DNA of 64,000 bases, from positions 1,674,001-1,738,000 of the forward strand of contig NZ_JAQNDK010000001.1 of the NCBI RefSeq assembly GCF_028368935.1, given 5' to 3'. This document shows positions 26,483-35,006 of the stretch, piece after piece. Below the pieces are notes generated by a model, which saw only the letters and a list, made by a program, of their open reading frames with translations, was not told the DNA's origin and did not search any database. How positions within the stretch are numbered: position 1 is the stretch's first letter; every line of letters begins with the position of its first letter. The translations under genes and the position numbers were made by a program. The stretch is from Sorangium aterium (GTDB lineage: Bacteria; Myxococcota_A; Polyangia; Polyangiales; Polyangiaceae).

Positions 26483-28336
26483 GTGGCAGTCATTCGCGAG
26501 ACGGACATCGGCCCGGAGACAACGCCGCTGTCCAGCAGCTTCATCGATGCGATCCAGGGGGTCAGGCAGGACGATCGACGCGTCGCCCTGCTCGTCTACC
26601 ACCGCGACGGCGCTGAGCGCGCCGTGCTGAGCCCGGGCGTGCCAGTCGTGATCGGCCGCGCGCCGCCGTCGCAGGTCCAGATCGGCGACGTCAGCCTCTC
26701 GCGCGAGCACGCCCGCTTCACCCAGTCCTGCGACAGGGTCGTCATCGAGGACCTGCGCTCGACCAACGGCACATGGCTCGGCGGCGAGCGCATCACGCGA
26801 GGCGAGGTGAAGCCGGGCGAGGAGGTGATCCTCGGCAAGGTGGTGGTCGCCGTCCGCTCGATCACGGCGGCCGAGGACGAGCTGCCAGGGCTGATGAGCC
26901 ACGAGCAGCTCCGCGTCGCCCTCGAGGAGGAGGTGAAGCGCGCGCGGTACTTCGGGCGGAGCTTCGCCGTCGTGATGGCCCGGGTCGCCCGCCAGCCCGG
27001 CGCCCACGTGAGCCACCTGTTCCCGCGCGTGCGGGCGCTGCTGCGCCCCGTGGACCGGATCGCGCTCTACAGCTCGGACGTGGTTGCGGCGCTGCTGCTC
27101 GAGGCCGGGGCCGAGGTGGCGCTCGACGTGGCGCGCGCGCTCGCCGCGCCGCCCGGGGGCGGGTCGCCCGTCGTGCTCGCGGGCTTCGCGACGTTCCCCG
27201 ACGCGGGGACCGTGGCGGAGGAGCTGCTCGATCGGTGCTGGAGCGCCGTGCGCAGCGCGACGGTGGAGCAGCCGGTGCGCTCGGCGCCGGGCGGGACCTG
27301 GAAGAGCAGCCCGGGCCCCGGCCACGCCGAGCCGGTCGTCGTGAGCCCCGCGATGCGCCGCGTCTTCGAGATCGTCAAGCGGGTCGCGCGCTCGTCGATC
27401 CCGGTCCTCCTGCTGGGCGAGACGGGGACGGGCAAGGAGGTCGTGGCGCGGGCGATCCACGACAGCGGCCCGCGGAGCGGCAAGCCGATGGTGTGCGTCA
27501 ACTGCGGGGCGATCCCGCAGCAGCTCGTCGAGAGCACGCTCTTCGGCCACGAGCGCGGCGCGTTCACCGGCGCGTGGCAGCAGCAGCGAGGGGTGTTCGA
27601 AGCGGCCGACGGCGGGACGGTCTTCCTCGACGAGATCGGCGAGCTGCCGGCCGTGGTGCAGGCCGCGCTCCTGCGCGTCCTCGAGACGCGGCAGGTGACC
27701 CGCGTCGGCTCGAACAAGCCGATCGACGTCGACGCGCGCGTCGTGGCGGCGACCCACCGCGACGTCGAGGCGATGTGCGGGTCCGGGGCGTTCCGCAGCG
27801 ATCTGCTCTACCGCCTGAACACGATGACGATGACGATCCCGCCGCTCCGGGCGCGCCCGGAGGACATCGAGCCGCTCGCGCTGCGCTTCCTCGACCAGGC
27901 GAACCAGGCGAACGGCCGGTCGGTCCGCGGCTTCGACGCCGGATCGCTCGCGCGGCTCCGGGCGTACTCCTGGCCGGGGAACGCGCGGGAGCTGCGGAAC
28001 GCGATCGAGCGGGCCGTGGTCATCGCCGAGGGCGAGTGGATCGCCGAGCAGGATCTGCCAGAGCGCGCCCGGGCGACGCCCACCTCGGAGCCGGCGGCGG
28101 AAGGGGAGCCGCCGTACCAGGTCGGAGAGCTCACGGCCGCGCCCCCGGGCGGGGACTACCTGAAGACGCGGCTGCAGCGCTGCGAGGCCGAGCTGATCGT
28201 CGAGGCGCTCCGCAAGGCGAGCGGGAACCAGACGGAGGCGGCGCGCGCGCTCGGCATGCCGCTGCGCACGCTCGTGTACAAGCTCAAGGCGCTCGGCATC
28301 AAGCGGCTCGGGTACGCGCCCCCCCGGGAGCCGTAG
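26483..28336 (+). CDS. Sigma-54 activator with FHA domain
   Basis: A 617-residue protein. GTG 26483 is chosen for its GAAGGGGG ribosome site; GTG 26474 is possible. The FHA domain (about 45-115) has V-V-I-G-R-A-P-P, S-L-S-R-E-H-A-R-F and S-T-N-G-T-W-L-G, and should bind phosphothreonine. Residues about 130-260 form an unassigned, perhaps degenerate GGDEF-like domain. The AAA+ core has Walker A G-E-T-G-T-G-K-E near 312, G-A-F-T-G-A near 359 (sigma-54 contact) and F-L-D-E-I-G-E-L. A Fis-type helix-turn-helix ends the protein (N-Q-T-E-A-A-R-A-L-G). The pairing suggests control by Ser/Thr kinases, common in myxobacteria. Target promoters are unknown. Confidence 0.95.
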   Translation: MAVIRETDIGPETTPLSSSFIDAIQGVRQDDRRVALLVYHRDGAERAVLSPGVPVVIGRAPPSQVQIGDVSLSREHARFTQSCDRVVIEDLRSTNGTWLGGERITRGEVKPGEEVILGKVVVAVRSITAAEDELPGLMSHEQLRVALEEEVKRARYFGRSFAVVMARVARQPGAHVSHLFPRVRALLRPVDRIALYSSDVVAALLLEAGAEVALDVARALAAPPGGGSPVVLAGFATFPDAGTVAEELLDRCWSAVRSATVEQPVRSAPGGTWKSSPGPGHAEPVVVSPAMRRVFEIVKRVARSSIPVLLLGETGTGKEVVARAIHDSGPRSGKPMVCVNCGAIPQQLVESTLFGHERGAFTGAWQQQRGVFEAADGGTVFLDEIGELPAVVQAALLRVLETRQVTRVGSNKPIDVDARVVAATHRDVEAMCGSGAFRSDLLYRLNTMTMTIPPLRARPEDIEPLALRFLDQANQANGRSVRGFDAGSLARLRAYSWPGNARELRNAIERAVVIAEGEWIAEQDLPERARATPTSEPAAEGEPPYQVGELTAAPPGGDYLKTRLQRCEAELIVEALRKASGNQTEAARALGMPLRTLVYKLKALGIKRLGYAPPREP

Positions 28337-28668
28337 CGCGCGGTCGGGGAGCGGTCAGCCGCGGTGGCTGGCCGCTCCGCCCTTCCCTTCCCGGGAGCCG
28401 CCTTCGATTGCTGACGAGCGAGGCGTCCCCCTCCCTCGCTGGACAGCGCGCGAAGCCAGGAGACGATCCAGTGCATGGCGTTGGGGTTCTCCGGATCAGG
28501 TGGAAGAACGCGCCGTGATCCAGGGTTGCGAGCACGGCCTCATGGCTGAGGACGTCGCTCAGCGCGCTCCAGAACCCGCTGTTCGTAGAGGAAGGCGGCT
28601 CCCGGCGTGGCGCCGTGGCGCATGCTGGCCTGGTCGTCCTCCGCGAGGCTTCTGAAGGAGCAACGATG
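28337..28668. other. Intergenic region, no supported gene
   Basis: This 330-bp gap lies between convergent genes (sigma-54 activator and soluble kinase). Minus-strand frames give short protein-like stretches (for example H-W-I-V-S-W-L-R-A-L-S-S-E-G-G) broken between frames, which might be gene debris. Nothing could be assigned. Confidence 0.35.
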
Positions 28669-29466
28669 TCAGGGAGCGAGCGCGAGGGTGGCCCGACTGG
28701 CGGGCTCGGGCTCGAGGGGGAGCTCGACCATGAACGTCGAGCCACAGCCTGGCGAGCTCTCCACGCCGATGGTTCCGCCGTGAGCGCGCACGATCTCGCG
28801 CGCGATGTAGAGGCCGAGCCCGAGGCCGCCGAAGTGCACGACGCCGCCCACGCGCTCGAAGCACCGGAAGATGCGGGCCTGGTCCTCCTCCGCGATGCCC
28901 GCGCCTTGATCGCGGACGAGGAGCTCCGCCCCGCCGGGACAGGCCTTCACCTCGATGGATATCGGCCGGCCCGCGCCGAACTGGATGGCGTTCTTGACGA
29001 GGTGGAACACGAGGCGTTCCATCTGCTCGCGGTCCCAGCGGCCGACGATGCCCTCCGGCGCGTCGACGGAGATCGTGGAGGACGGGGAGCGGAGCTCCAC
29101 CGGGAGCCCCGCGATGGCCTCCCGGACGAGCGCCCCGAGATCGACGGTCTCGCGCTCGGGATCGAGCGGGCCCGCTCGGAGCCTGATCGCCTGGAGCATG
29201 TCATCGCAGAGCCGGGTGAGCCGGTTGACCTGCCGGCCGACGACCTCGAGCGAGGCGACCCACGTTGACCCGTCGTCCGCACGCTGCTCGCTCAGCCGCT
29301 TCATCCGCTGCACCTGCAGGTTGAGCGAGGTCAGCGGCGTCAGGAGCTCGTGTGACGCGAGCGTGAGGAACTCGTCCCGAACACTGGCGCCCGCGTCGGG
29401 CTCGCAGGCGCGGGCGGGCCGGCGAGCTTCGGGGGTTCCAGTGAGAGGGGCGTTCGAGACGGGCAT
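28669..29466 (-). CDS. Soluble histidine kinase
   Basis: A 265-residue kinase without membrane segments, from ATG 29466. After 30 mostly unstructured residues comes the H-box A-S-H-E-L-L-T-P-L-T-S-L-N-L-Q (His near 40). Then come the N-box H-L-V-K-N-A-I-Q-F, G1 D-Q-G-A-G-I, F-box-like I-F-R-C-F-E-R and G2 F-G-G-L-G-L-G-L-Y-I. All catalytic elements are present. It has no PAS, GAF or other sensor, so its input must come from a partner protein. No response regulator is next to it. The repeat array of 29.7-30.0 kb begins about 240 bp upstream of its start. Confidence 0.85.
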   Translation of the reverse strand: MPVSNAPLTGTPEARRPARACEPDAGASVRDEFLTLASHELLTPLTSLNLQVQRMKRLSEQRADDGSTWVASLEVVGRQVNRLTRLCDDMLQAIRLRAGPLDPERETVDLGALVREAIAGLPVELRSPSSTISVDAPEGIVGRWDREQMERLVFHLVKNAIQFGAGRPISIEVKACPGGAELLVRDQGAGIAEEDQARIFRCFERVGGVVHFGGLGLGLYIAREIVRAHGGTIGVESSPGCGSTFMVELPLEPEPASRATLALAP

Positions 29467-29702
29467 GGTTCAACTCCCGTTGAAGAGTGGATCGACTTTC
29501 GCGATCGCGTCCGAAGCATCGGCGATGCCATGCGTCATCGCCCTCGGAGAAGCACGGTTTCCGCCGCATCTCGCGCGGGCTCCGGGCTGCCGAGCGCCCG
29601 TGTGTCGTGGCGCCCGGCGAACGGTTGCTCAGGTACGCAAGAAGCAGAGCCGGTGCCCGCGAGCGGCAATGCCAGGCTCGTCCGTCCGGGATGGAGCGAC
29701 GC

Positions 29703-30030
29703 GACCCAGGTTGGGGCGACCAGGTTAGGGCGACCCGACCCAGGTTGGGGCGGCGGCCCAGGTTGGGGCGGCGGCCCAGGTTGGGGCGGCGGCCCAGGTT
29801 GGGGCGACCCGACCCAGGTTGGGCGGCGGCCCAGGTTGGGGCGGCAACCCAGGTTGGGGCGGCGGGCGGCGACCCAGGTTGGGGCGGCGGGCGGCAACTC
29901 AGGTTGGGGCGGCGGGCAGCGACCCAGGTTGGGGCGCGGGCGGCGGGCGGCGACCCGGGTTGGGGCGGCCCGGCCCGGCCCGGTCCGACCCAGGTTTGGG
30001 CGGCGGCGGGTTGGGGCGGCGGCGCGGCGA
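29703..30030. repeat. REP-like array, about 15 CCCAGGTTGGGG cores
   Basis: About 15 copies of CCCAGGTTGGGGCG, with small variants, are separated by GGCGGC or GACC spacers at intervals of roughly 15-30 bp, all in one orientation. The core is partly self-complementary (CC-AGGTT-GG). The array fills the region between a minus-strand kinase start and a plus-strand propeller gene, so it could affect both promoters. The same core occurs at five other places in this window, including both sides of the RAYT transposase. Confidence 0.85.
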
Positions 30031-30378
30031 CCTGCTGCCCCAACCGCCGGCGGAGCGGTCAACGCCAGCGGAGGCGTCGTCGCTCCCTCGTCACGCGAGG
30101 CAGGGTCACGCACGCGCGCCGACCAGGCTGCCGCAGGCGGCTCGACGCACAGGTGAACGGCTGAGGCGCGCCGGAGCCGACCGGTCGACGACAGCGAAAC
30201 CGCGGAGGAGCTGCCGCGTAGCAGCCGATGAACCCGCCCGATGGAGCGCGCAGAGCCGCGCGCCCGCGAGCTCGGGGCGCTCCGTGCCCGTCGTCACGAC
30301 GGAGATGCGCCTTGACGATCGACGCACCGACAAGCCCGCGCCGCTGGGTTCGCGGCGCCATTCCCCAGGAGCTTTCTC

Positions 30379-31554
30379 ATGTTTCGCAGCACGATGAGCA
30401 TCACGGCCCTGAGCTTCGGTCTCTTCGCAGCGGGCGCGCCCGGCGACGCCATGGCGCACGGCAGCGGCGTCCACCGGCACGGCCAGATCTTCGTCATGAC
30501 CAACGCCGGAGACGGCAATTCCGTGATGGAATATGACCGGGCGGCGGACGGCTCGCTCTCGTATGCCGGCACGTACGCGACCGGAGGGCTCGGCGCGCCG
30601 ACCCGGCCGATCAACGCGCTCGGATCCCAGGGCTCGCTCGTCCTCAGCGACGACGGGACGCTCCTGTTCGCCGTGAACGCGGGCAGCAGCGAGGTGTCGA
30701 TGTTCCGCGTCGGCCCGCACGGCCTGACGCTGCTCGACGTGGTCGACTCGGGCGGCGACTTCCCGGTGAGCGTCGCCTCGCACGGCGACCTGCTCTATGT
30801 CCTCAACGTGGGTGGCGAAGGCAACATCGCCGGCTTTGAAGTGAACCCGTGCGGCGAGCTCGTCCCGCTCGACGGGTCGAGCCGGGATCTCGGCCTCGGC
30901 GGCACGACACCGCCGTCGCTCGGCGCGACGCCGAGTCAGATCGGCTTCTCTCCCGACGGCGAGGTGCTGGTCGTGGCGGGCAAGGGGTCCAATCAGCTCC
31001 AGGTGTTCCCCATGAGCGGCCGCGGGCTGCCCAGCGACGCGCCGGTCACGACGATCTCCAGGGGCCTAGTCCCGTTCGATTTCACCTTCGATCGTCGCGG
31101 CCATCTCATCGTGGCGGAGGTCGGAGGCGACGGCATGCCCGCGACCGGCGACACGAGCGTGGTGTCCTCGTACAAAATCGGGTCCGACGGGAGCCTCGCT
31201 GTCATCAGCGATACGGTCGACACCTTCCAGCGGGCGACCTGCTGGATCGCCGGCGCCCCTGGGAGCCGCTATGTCTTCACGGCCAACACGGGCAGCAACA
31301 CGCTCTCCGGGCTCCAGGTCGACGCGCGTGGCGCGCTGACGCTGCTCGACGACGGCGTGTCCGCCTCGTTCCCCACCGGAACGGCGCCGATCGACCTCAC
31401 GATGACGCGCGACGGCCGCTTTCTGTACACCCTCAACGCCGGCGCCGGGACGATCGCGGCATTCCAGGTGAGCCGCGACGGCGGCCTGGTCCCGCGAGGC
31501 GAGGCGGGTGGATTGACGCCTGGAGGCGGCGCGCAGGGGATCGCTGTGAGGTGA
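30379..31554 (+). CDS. Secreted beta-propeller (lactonase/YVTN-like) protein
   Basis: A 391-residue protein. The signal peptide (residues 1 to about 25, ending A-M-A-H) is followed by propeller blades with recurring strands such as F-V-M-T-N-A, L-L-F-A-V-N-A-G-S-S-E-V, L-L-Y-V-L-N-V-G-G, Y-V-F-T-A-N-T-G-S-N-T-L and F-L-Y-T-L-N-A-G. The family includes 6-phosphogluconolactonase-like and YVTN surface proteins. The acid residues needed for lactonase activity could not be checked, so only the fold is claimed. Its last 118 codons are duplicated at 33293-33648, and its stop is followed directly by REP-like repeats. Confidence 0.8.
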   Translation: MFRSTMSITALSFGLFAAGAPGDAMAHGSGVHRHGQIFVMTNAGDGNSVMEYDRAADGSLSYAGTYATGGLGAPTRPINALGSQGSLVLSDDGTLLFAVNAGSSEVSMFRVGPHGLTLLDVVDSGGDFPVSVASHGDLLYVLNVGGEGNIAGFEVNPCGELVPLDGSSRDLGLGGTTPPSLGATPSQIGFSPDGEVLVVAGKGSNQLQVFPMSGRGLPSDAPVTTISRGLVPFDFTFDRRGHLIVAEVGGDGMPATGDTSVVSSYKIGSDGSLAVISDTVDTFQRATCWIAGAPGSRYVFTANTGSNTLSGLQVDARGALTLLDDGVSASFPTGTAPIDLTMTRDGRFLYTLNAGAGTIAAFQVSRDGGLVPRGEAGGLTPGGGAQGIAVR

Positions 31555-31558
31555 GGCG

Positions 31559-31597
31559 ACCCGACCCAGGTTGGACAACCCACCCAGGTTGGGTGAA
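31559..31597. repeat. Two REP-like CCCAGGTTGG copies
   Basis: GACCCAGGTTGGACAACC and CACCCAGGTTGGGTGAACC lie directly after the propeller stop codon. They mark the left border of the foreign-looking segment that ends at the duplicated propeller fragment. Confidence 0.75.
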
Positions 31598-31604
31598 CCG
31601 GCGG

Positions 31605-31803
31605 CGGATCCTGGCCGTCGAGGACGGTGGCCCCGGCATTGAGGATCCCGGGCAGCCCTGACCAGGGGGTCGTCGGGTGCCGGGTCGACCGGTCTGGGTC
31701 TCGACATCGTCCGCCGCGTCGCCGCCACCACCGGCGGGAGCCTCGACGTCGGACACAGCCGTCTCGGTGGCGTGCGCGTCGCCCTCGTCTTCAGGCAGCC
31801 GGC
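31605..31803 (+). pseudogene. Remnant of a histidine kinase ATPase domain
   Basis: One frame gives L-A-V-E-D-G-G-P-G-I (G1 box) and soon meets a stop. Another frame gives G-S-T-G-L-G-L-D-I-V-R-R-V-A, then G-G-S-L-D-V-G and G-G-V-R-V-A-L-V-F, the G2 box and C-terminal strand. The F-box between them is deleted and the frame is broken. The wording resembles actinobacterial sensor kinases. It is non-functional debris beside the SnoaL/TetR pair. Confidence 0.7.
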
Positions 31804-31887
31804 GGAGGAGAAGCAGCCGCGCCGCACTGGCGCAGCAGGCACCAGGCCGAGGAGACCGGCCGCAAGGCGGCCAAGGAGACCTGAGCG

Positions 31888-32352
31888 TTATGGGGCGGAC
31901 GTGCCGGTTCCGCCGAGGTCCTCGGGCGTCAGTTTCAGCGCCTCCGTGATCGCCAGGACGTCCTGGTACTCGCGCCAGCTCTTGATCAGGCCGTCGCGGA
32001 CCCGCAGCACGCCGATGAGGGTCGTCGAGGCGCGCAGGCCGGTGGTGGTAACCGTCCCGCCGAGCTCGTATTCGACGACGATGACCTCGGGGTCGTCGGT
32101 CTGATGGGTGGCCAGCTCGCGGAACCTGTCGAAGCACACCGGCAAGACCGCGCTCCTGGCCTCGTAGAACGCCAGCCACGCCTCGCGGCCTTCGTGACGT
32201 CGCATGCCAGGAGGGGAGAACGGGGTTTCGACCACGATGTCCTCGGCCAGCAGTTCGGCCGGGAGGAGAGTGGGGCTGTCCCCGAAGAGTGCTTCCTGCA
32301 TGCGCCGGTAGATCGTGAGAGGACCCGCGGCGCCGGTCGTCGACTGGGGCAT
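31888..32352 (-). CDS. SnoaL/NTF2-like protein
   Basis: A 154-residue protein from ATG 32352, with AAGGAG 8 nt upstream. It fits the NTF2-like cone: an early helix (T-I-Y-R-R-M-Q-E-A-L-F), A-E-L-L-A-E-D-I-V-V-E-T-P-F-S-P-P, G-R-E-A-W-L-A-F-Y and long strands ending V-L-R-V-R-D-G-L-I-K-S-W-R-E-Y-Q-D. Such proteins include small-molecule isomerases and hydrolases of polyketide-type pathways, as well as non-catalytic binders. The substrate is unknown. It is divergent from the TetR gene and shares two palindromic operators with it, so the TetR protein probably represses it until an effector binds. Confidence 0.8.
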   Translation of the reverse strand: MPQSTTGAAGPLTIYRRMQEALFGDSPTLLPAELLAEDIVVETPFSPPGMRRHEGREAWLAFYEARSAVLPVCFDRFRELATHQTDDPEVIVVEYELGGTVTTTGLRASTTLIGVLRVRDGLIKSWREYQDVLAITEALKLTPEDLGGTGTSAP

Positions 32353-32374
32353 GGTGGAGGCTCCTTGACAGTAA

Positions 32375-32391
32375 GATGAGTTTGACTCATC
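32375..32391. promoter_or_regulatory. Palindromic TetR operator 1
   Basis: GATGAGTTTGACTCATC is a perfect inverted repeat (7-bp arms, 3-bp centre). It overlaps a plus-strand TTGACA (32365-32370) and its downstream spacer, between the SnoaL-like and TetR genes. Its inner half-site TGAGT-N3-ACTCA equals that of operator 2. Confidence 0.75.
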
Positions 32392-32400
32392 ATCACCATG

Positions 32401-32415
32401 GTGAGTGCGACTCAC
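32401..32415. promoter_or_regulatory. Palindromic TetR operator 2
   Basis: GTGAGTGCGACTCAC is a perfect inverted repeat whose centre lies 25 bp from that of operator 1. A minus-strand TTGACA (32423-32418) lies next to it, so each divergent promoter has its own operator. Because the site would fall inside the coding region if TetR began at ATG 32398, the start at 32437 is preferred. Confidence 0.75.
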
Positions 32416-32436
32416 TTTGTCAAGAACGGAGTGCCG

Positions 32437-33072
32437 ATGGATCGAGACGGTGTGCCGCCCGCCGGCGGCGGTGCCGGTGAACGACCGGTTCGCGCCGACG
32501 CCCGCCGCAATCGCGCGCGCATTCTGGAGGCGGCCGAGGCGGTGTTCGCCGAGCAGGGTGCCACGGCCTCGACGGAGGCCGTGGCCGCGCGCGCCGGCGT
32601 CGCGATCGGCACCGTGTTCAGGCACTTCCCGACCAAACCCGAGCTGCTCAAAGCCGTGGTGATGAACCTGCTGGACCGGCTCATCGCTGAAGCCGACGCC
32701 ATGGTCGGCGACCCTGACGCTGTCGCCGCCCTGTTCGAGTTCTGCGCCCGCGTCATGGAGATCGGCGCCCAGAACAGGGCCGTGTTCGCCCGACTCGCCG
32801 AGACCGGGGTCCAGGTCCGTGTCGGCGACGCCCTGACACGCCTCCGGCCCGCCGTCGATCTGCTGCTCGAACGCGCCAAGGAGGCGGGCACCGTCCGCGA
32901 CGACTTGCTCCCCACCGAGCTGGTCGCCCTGCTCGCGGCGATCTGCCAGGAGGCGATGACCGACGAGTGGAGCGAACCGTTCCGGCAGCGCGCGCTGACC
33001 ATCCTCTTCGACGGCATGCGACCGGCTGCGGCCGGAGAATCGATCGCTCGAGCGACCCGAGCGCGCCGATAG
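32437..33072 (+). CDS. TetR-family regulator
   Basis: A 211-residue protein from ATG 32437, with GGAG 5 nt upstream. The N-terminal helix-turn-helix is typical: R-A-R-I-L-E-A-A-E-A-V-F-A-E-Q-G, then T-E-A-V-A-A-R-A-G-V-A-I-G-T-V-F-R-H-F-P-T-K-P. The helical C-terminal domain binds an unknown ligand. It probably represses itself and the divergent SnoaL-like gene through the two TGAGT-N3-ACTCA operators between them. The style of the protein resembles actinobacterial regulators. With the kinase debris next door and the flanking duplication, that suggests acquisition by transfer. Confidence 0.9.
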   Translation: MDRDGVPPAGGGAGERPVRADARRNRARILEAAEAVFAEQGATASTEAVAARAGVAIGTVFRHFPTKPELLKAVVMNLLDRLIAEADAMVGDPDAVAALFEFCARVMEIGAQNRAVFARLAETGVQVRVGDALTRLRPAVDLLLERAKEAGTVRDDLLPTELVALLAAICQEAMTDEWSEPFRQRALTILFDGMRPAAAGESIARATRARR

Positions 33073-33096
33073 GCTTGGACGAGCTCGGCGTGGGTC

Positions 33097-33648
33097 GTGC
33101 CGCTCCTCCGCAAGAACGAGGCGGCGAGCGCCACCTTCGCCGACATCCTGCGCAGCGAGGGCATCCAGGACGGCGCCGCGGCGACCCGGCGACCCGACCC
33201 AGGTTGGGGCTGCGGTGCGGCGACCCGGCGACCCGACCCAGGTTGGGGCTGCGGTGCGGCGACCCGGCGACCCGACCCAGGTTGGGGCTGCGCTGTCATC
33301 AGCGATACGGTCGACACCTTCCAGCGGGCGACCAGCTGGATCGCCGGCGCCCCTGGGAGCCGCTATGTCTTCACGGCCAACGCCAGCAGCAACACGCTCT
33401 CCGGGCTCCAGGTCGACGCGCGTGGCGCGCTGACGCTGCTCGACGACGGCGTGTCCGCCTCGTTCCCCACCGGAACGGCGCCGATCGACCTCACGATGAC
33501 GCGCGACGGCCGCTTTCTGTACACCCTCAACGCCGGCGCCGGGACGATCGCGGCGTTCCAGGTGAGCCGCGACGGCGGCCTGGTCCCGCGAGGTGAGGCG
33601 GGTGGATTGACGCCCGGCGGCGGCGCCCAGGGCATCGCCGTTCGGTGA
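33097..33648 (+). pseudogene. Truncated duplicate of the propeller gene fused to repeats
   Basis: Bases 33293-33648 match 31199-31554 over 356 bp without gaps and with only a dozen or so substitutions. They encode the last 118 residues of the propeller. Upstream, the frame continues through three 13-codon repeat units (A-A-T-R-R-P-D-P-G-W-G-C-G) and an unrelated stretch (L-L-R-K-N-E-A-A-S-A-T-F-A-D-I-L) back to GTG 33097. There is no signal peptide and most of the propeller is missing, so a functional product is unlikely. Confidence 0.75.
33178..33294. repeat. Three 39-bp tandem REP-like units
   Basis: Three near-identical 39-bp units each contain GACCCGGCGACCCGACC followed by the CAGGTTGGGG core. 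The period is a multiple of three, so the repeats stay open in the frame of the duplicated propeller fragment, which begins directly after the third unit. Confidence 0.85.
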
Positions 33649-33711
33649 CGGTCGTTCCTCGGCGTCCAGGGTTTGCCGCCCTCGGCCAGCACGCCAGCCG
33701 GGGCGCGGCGC

Positions 33712-34932
33712 TCACGCGGCGCGGATCACCTCCTCCGCGGCGCGGCGCGGGCCGCACACGCCCTCTCGCTCCGGGAAGCCCAGCCGGAACGCGAAGGTGA
33801 GCTGCCGGTCGCCCAGGCCAAGCGCCTCGGTGAACGAGCGCTCCATTGCCGGTGCTCGTCCGAGCATACGCTCCCGGTCGATGATCTCCGGCACCTGGTT
33901 CAGCGGGTGCATCGCGATGCCGCGCGCGGTCGCCCAGAGATGCATGCGTTGCCACAGGCGCCCGGCGCGGAGCGTCGCGCCCAGGTCGTAGCGGTCGCGG
34001 ACCGCGATGACGCCGATGGCGGGATCGCCGGCGAGATGGACCTCGCGGGTGACGCGGAGCCAGTCGTCGTGCATCTGCTCCGCCGACGGACGCGGCAGCA
34101 GCTTGACCGCCGCGGTGAGCAGCGGCCCCAGCCCCATCACATCGAGGGTCAGCCCGTCCCGATGGCTCGGTACCGCCTCCGGCGCCAGCCTGAACCACGC
34201 GTCGCTGTCCCGCACCATCGCCGCGTCGCGGACGATGGTCTCGGTGGCGCGCAGCGTATGAGCGGCGAAGCTCTCGCGCTGCTCGGGGCGCTCCAGCCAG
34301 ACGATCTCACCGTCCGAGCCCGCTTCGCTCAGGCGCGAGAGCTCCTGGAGCGCCGATACCGGCACGCGCTGCGCCTGGTACGGGCCGCGGTTCGTGTGTC
34401 GCCGTGCGATGACCTCCGCGAGCGGGGACTCCGCTGCGCCTGGCTCGATCCGGACGCTCGCCACCCGGATCGCCCGCGGCGCCGCGCGCTCGAGGGCGCG
34501 CGATCCCTCCGGGTCGGAGCCCCGGAGATGACCGGCTTCGAGCTCGACATGGGGCGCCCATCCCATTGAACCCGCCGCGAGCGCCAGGTTCTCGATCGCG
34601 CAACCGAGCCCAATGTGCATCTCGCGCAGGAACGGATCCATGGTGCCGAGCGATCGAGACCTGTCCGAGAACACGTCGATGCGATCCGGGTGGACCTCGA
34701 ACAGCCAGGGTTGCGTGTTGTGCGGGCTCGCGGCGAGCACCGCCGCGCGCACGAGCTCGGCGAGCTCGCCGCCGCGCTGCCCGCGGAACGCGGTCCAAGG
34801 CGCGAACGGCTCGCCCGTCCGAGCGTCGAACACACCCCGACCGGCCGCATACCAGCCCGCTCCCGCGGCCACGGCGAGCGTCGCGACGCCCTCCAGCAGG
34901 CGCCGCCGCGAGACCTTGAGTTTCCTCTCCAT
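33712..34932 (-). CDS. Acg-type nitroreductase-like protein
   Basis: A 406-residue protein. ATG 34932 is preferred (GGAG 6 nt upstream); ATG 34944 and 34992 are in frame. The N-terminus K-V-S-R-R-R-L-L-E-G-V-A-T-L-A-V-A-A-G resembles a twin-arginine signal or a membrane anchor. The body has two nitroreductase-like halves: A-A-S-P-H-N-T-Q-P-W-L-F near residue 75, R-R-H-T-N-R-G-P-Y, and a C-terminal L-W-Q-R-M-H-L-W-A-T-A-R-G-I. The Acg subfamily binds flavin poorly, so FMN storage or sequestration is an alternative to reduction. It is divergent from the LysR gene, 124 bp away, and probably regulated by it. Confidence 0.8.
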   Translation of the reverse strand: MERKLKVSRRRLLEGVATLAVAAGAGWYAAGRGVFDARTGEPFAPWTAFRGQRGGELAELVRAAVLAASPHNTQPWLFEVHPDRIDVFSDRSRSLGTMDPFLREMHIGLGCAIENLALAAGSMGWAPHVELEAGHLRGSDPEGSRALERAAPRAIRVASVRIEPGAAESPLAEVIARRHTNRGPYQAQRVPVSALQELSRLSEAGSDGEIVWLERPEQRESFAAHTLRATETIVRDAAMVRDSDAWFRLAPEAVPSHRDGLTLDVMGLGPLLTAAVKLLPRPSAEQMHDDWLRVTREVHLAGDPAIGVIAVRDRYDLGATLRAGRLWQRMHLWATARGIAMHPLNQVPEIIDRERMLGRAPAMERSFTEALGLGDRQLTFAFRLGFPEREGVCGPRRAAEEVIRAA

Positions 34933-35006
34933 GATGCGCTCCATCCTCCAGAGGACGTCTGGCCGGGCTCCGCGAGCGACGGCCATGCGCATAGATTGAG
35001 GCGGTT

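Noticed and set aside
28337..28668. Gene debris on the minus strand
   Set aside because: Protein-like fragments occur in two frames but match no family I can name, so it is not called a pseudogene.
29703..30030. CRISPR array
   Set aside because: Units are too short, spacers are near-identical GC-rich strings, and no cas gene is present.
29700..30160. Long Gly/Trp- or Arg/Pro-rich open frames across the repeat array
   Set aside because: They are translations of the CCCAGGTTGGGG repeats in several frames on both strands, without start signals or domains.
32398..32436. TetR start at ATG 32398
   Set aside because: It would place a perfect operator inside the coding sequence and has no ribosome site; ATG 32437 has GGAG.
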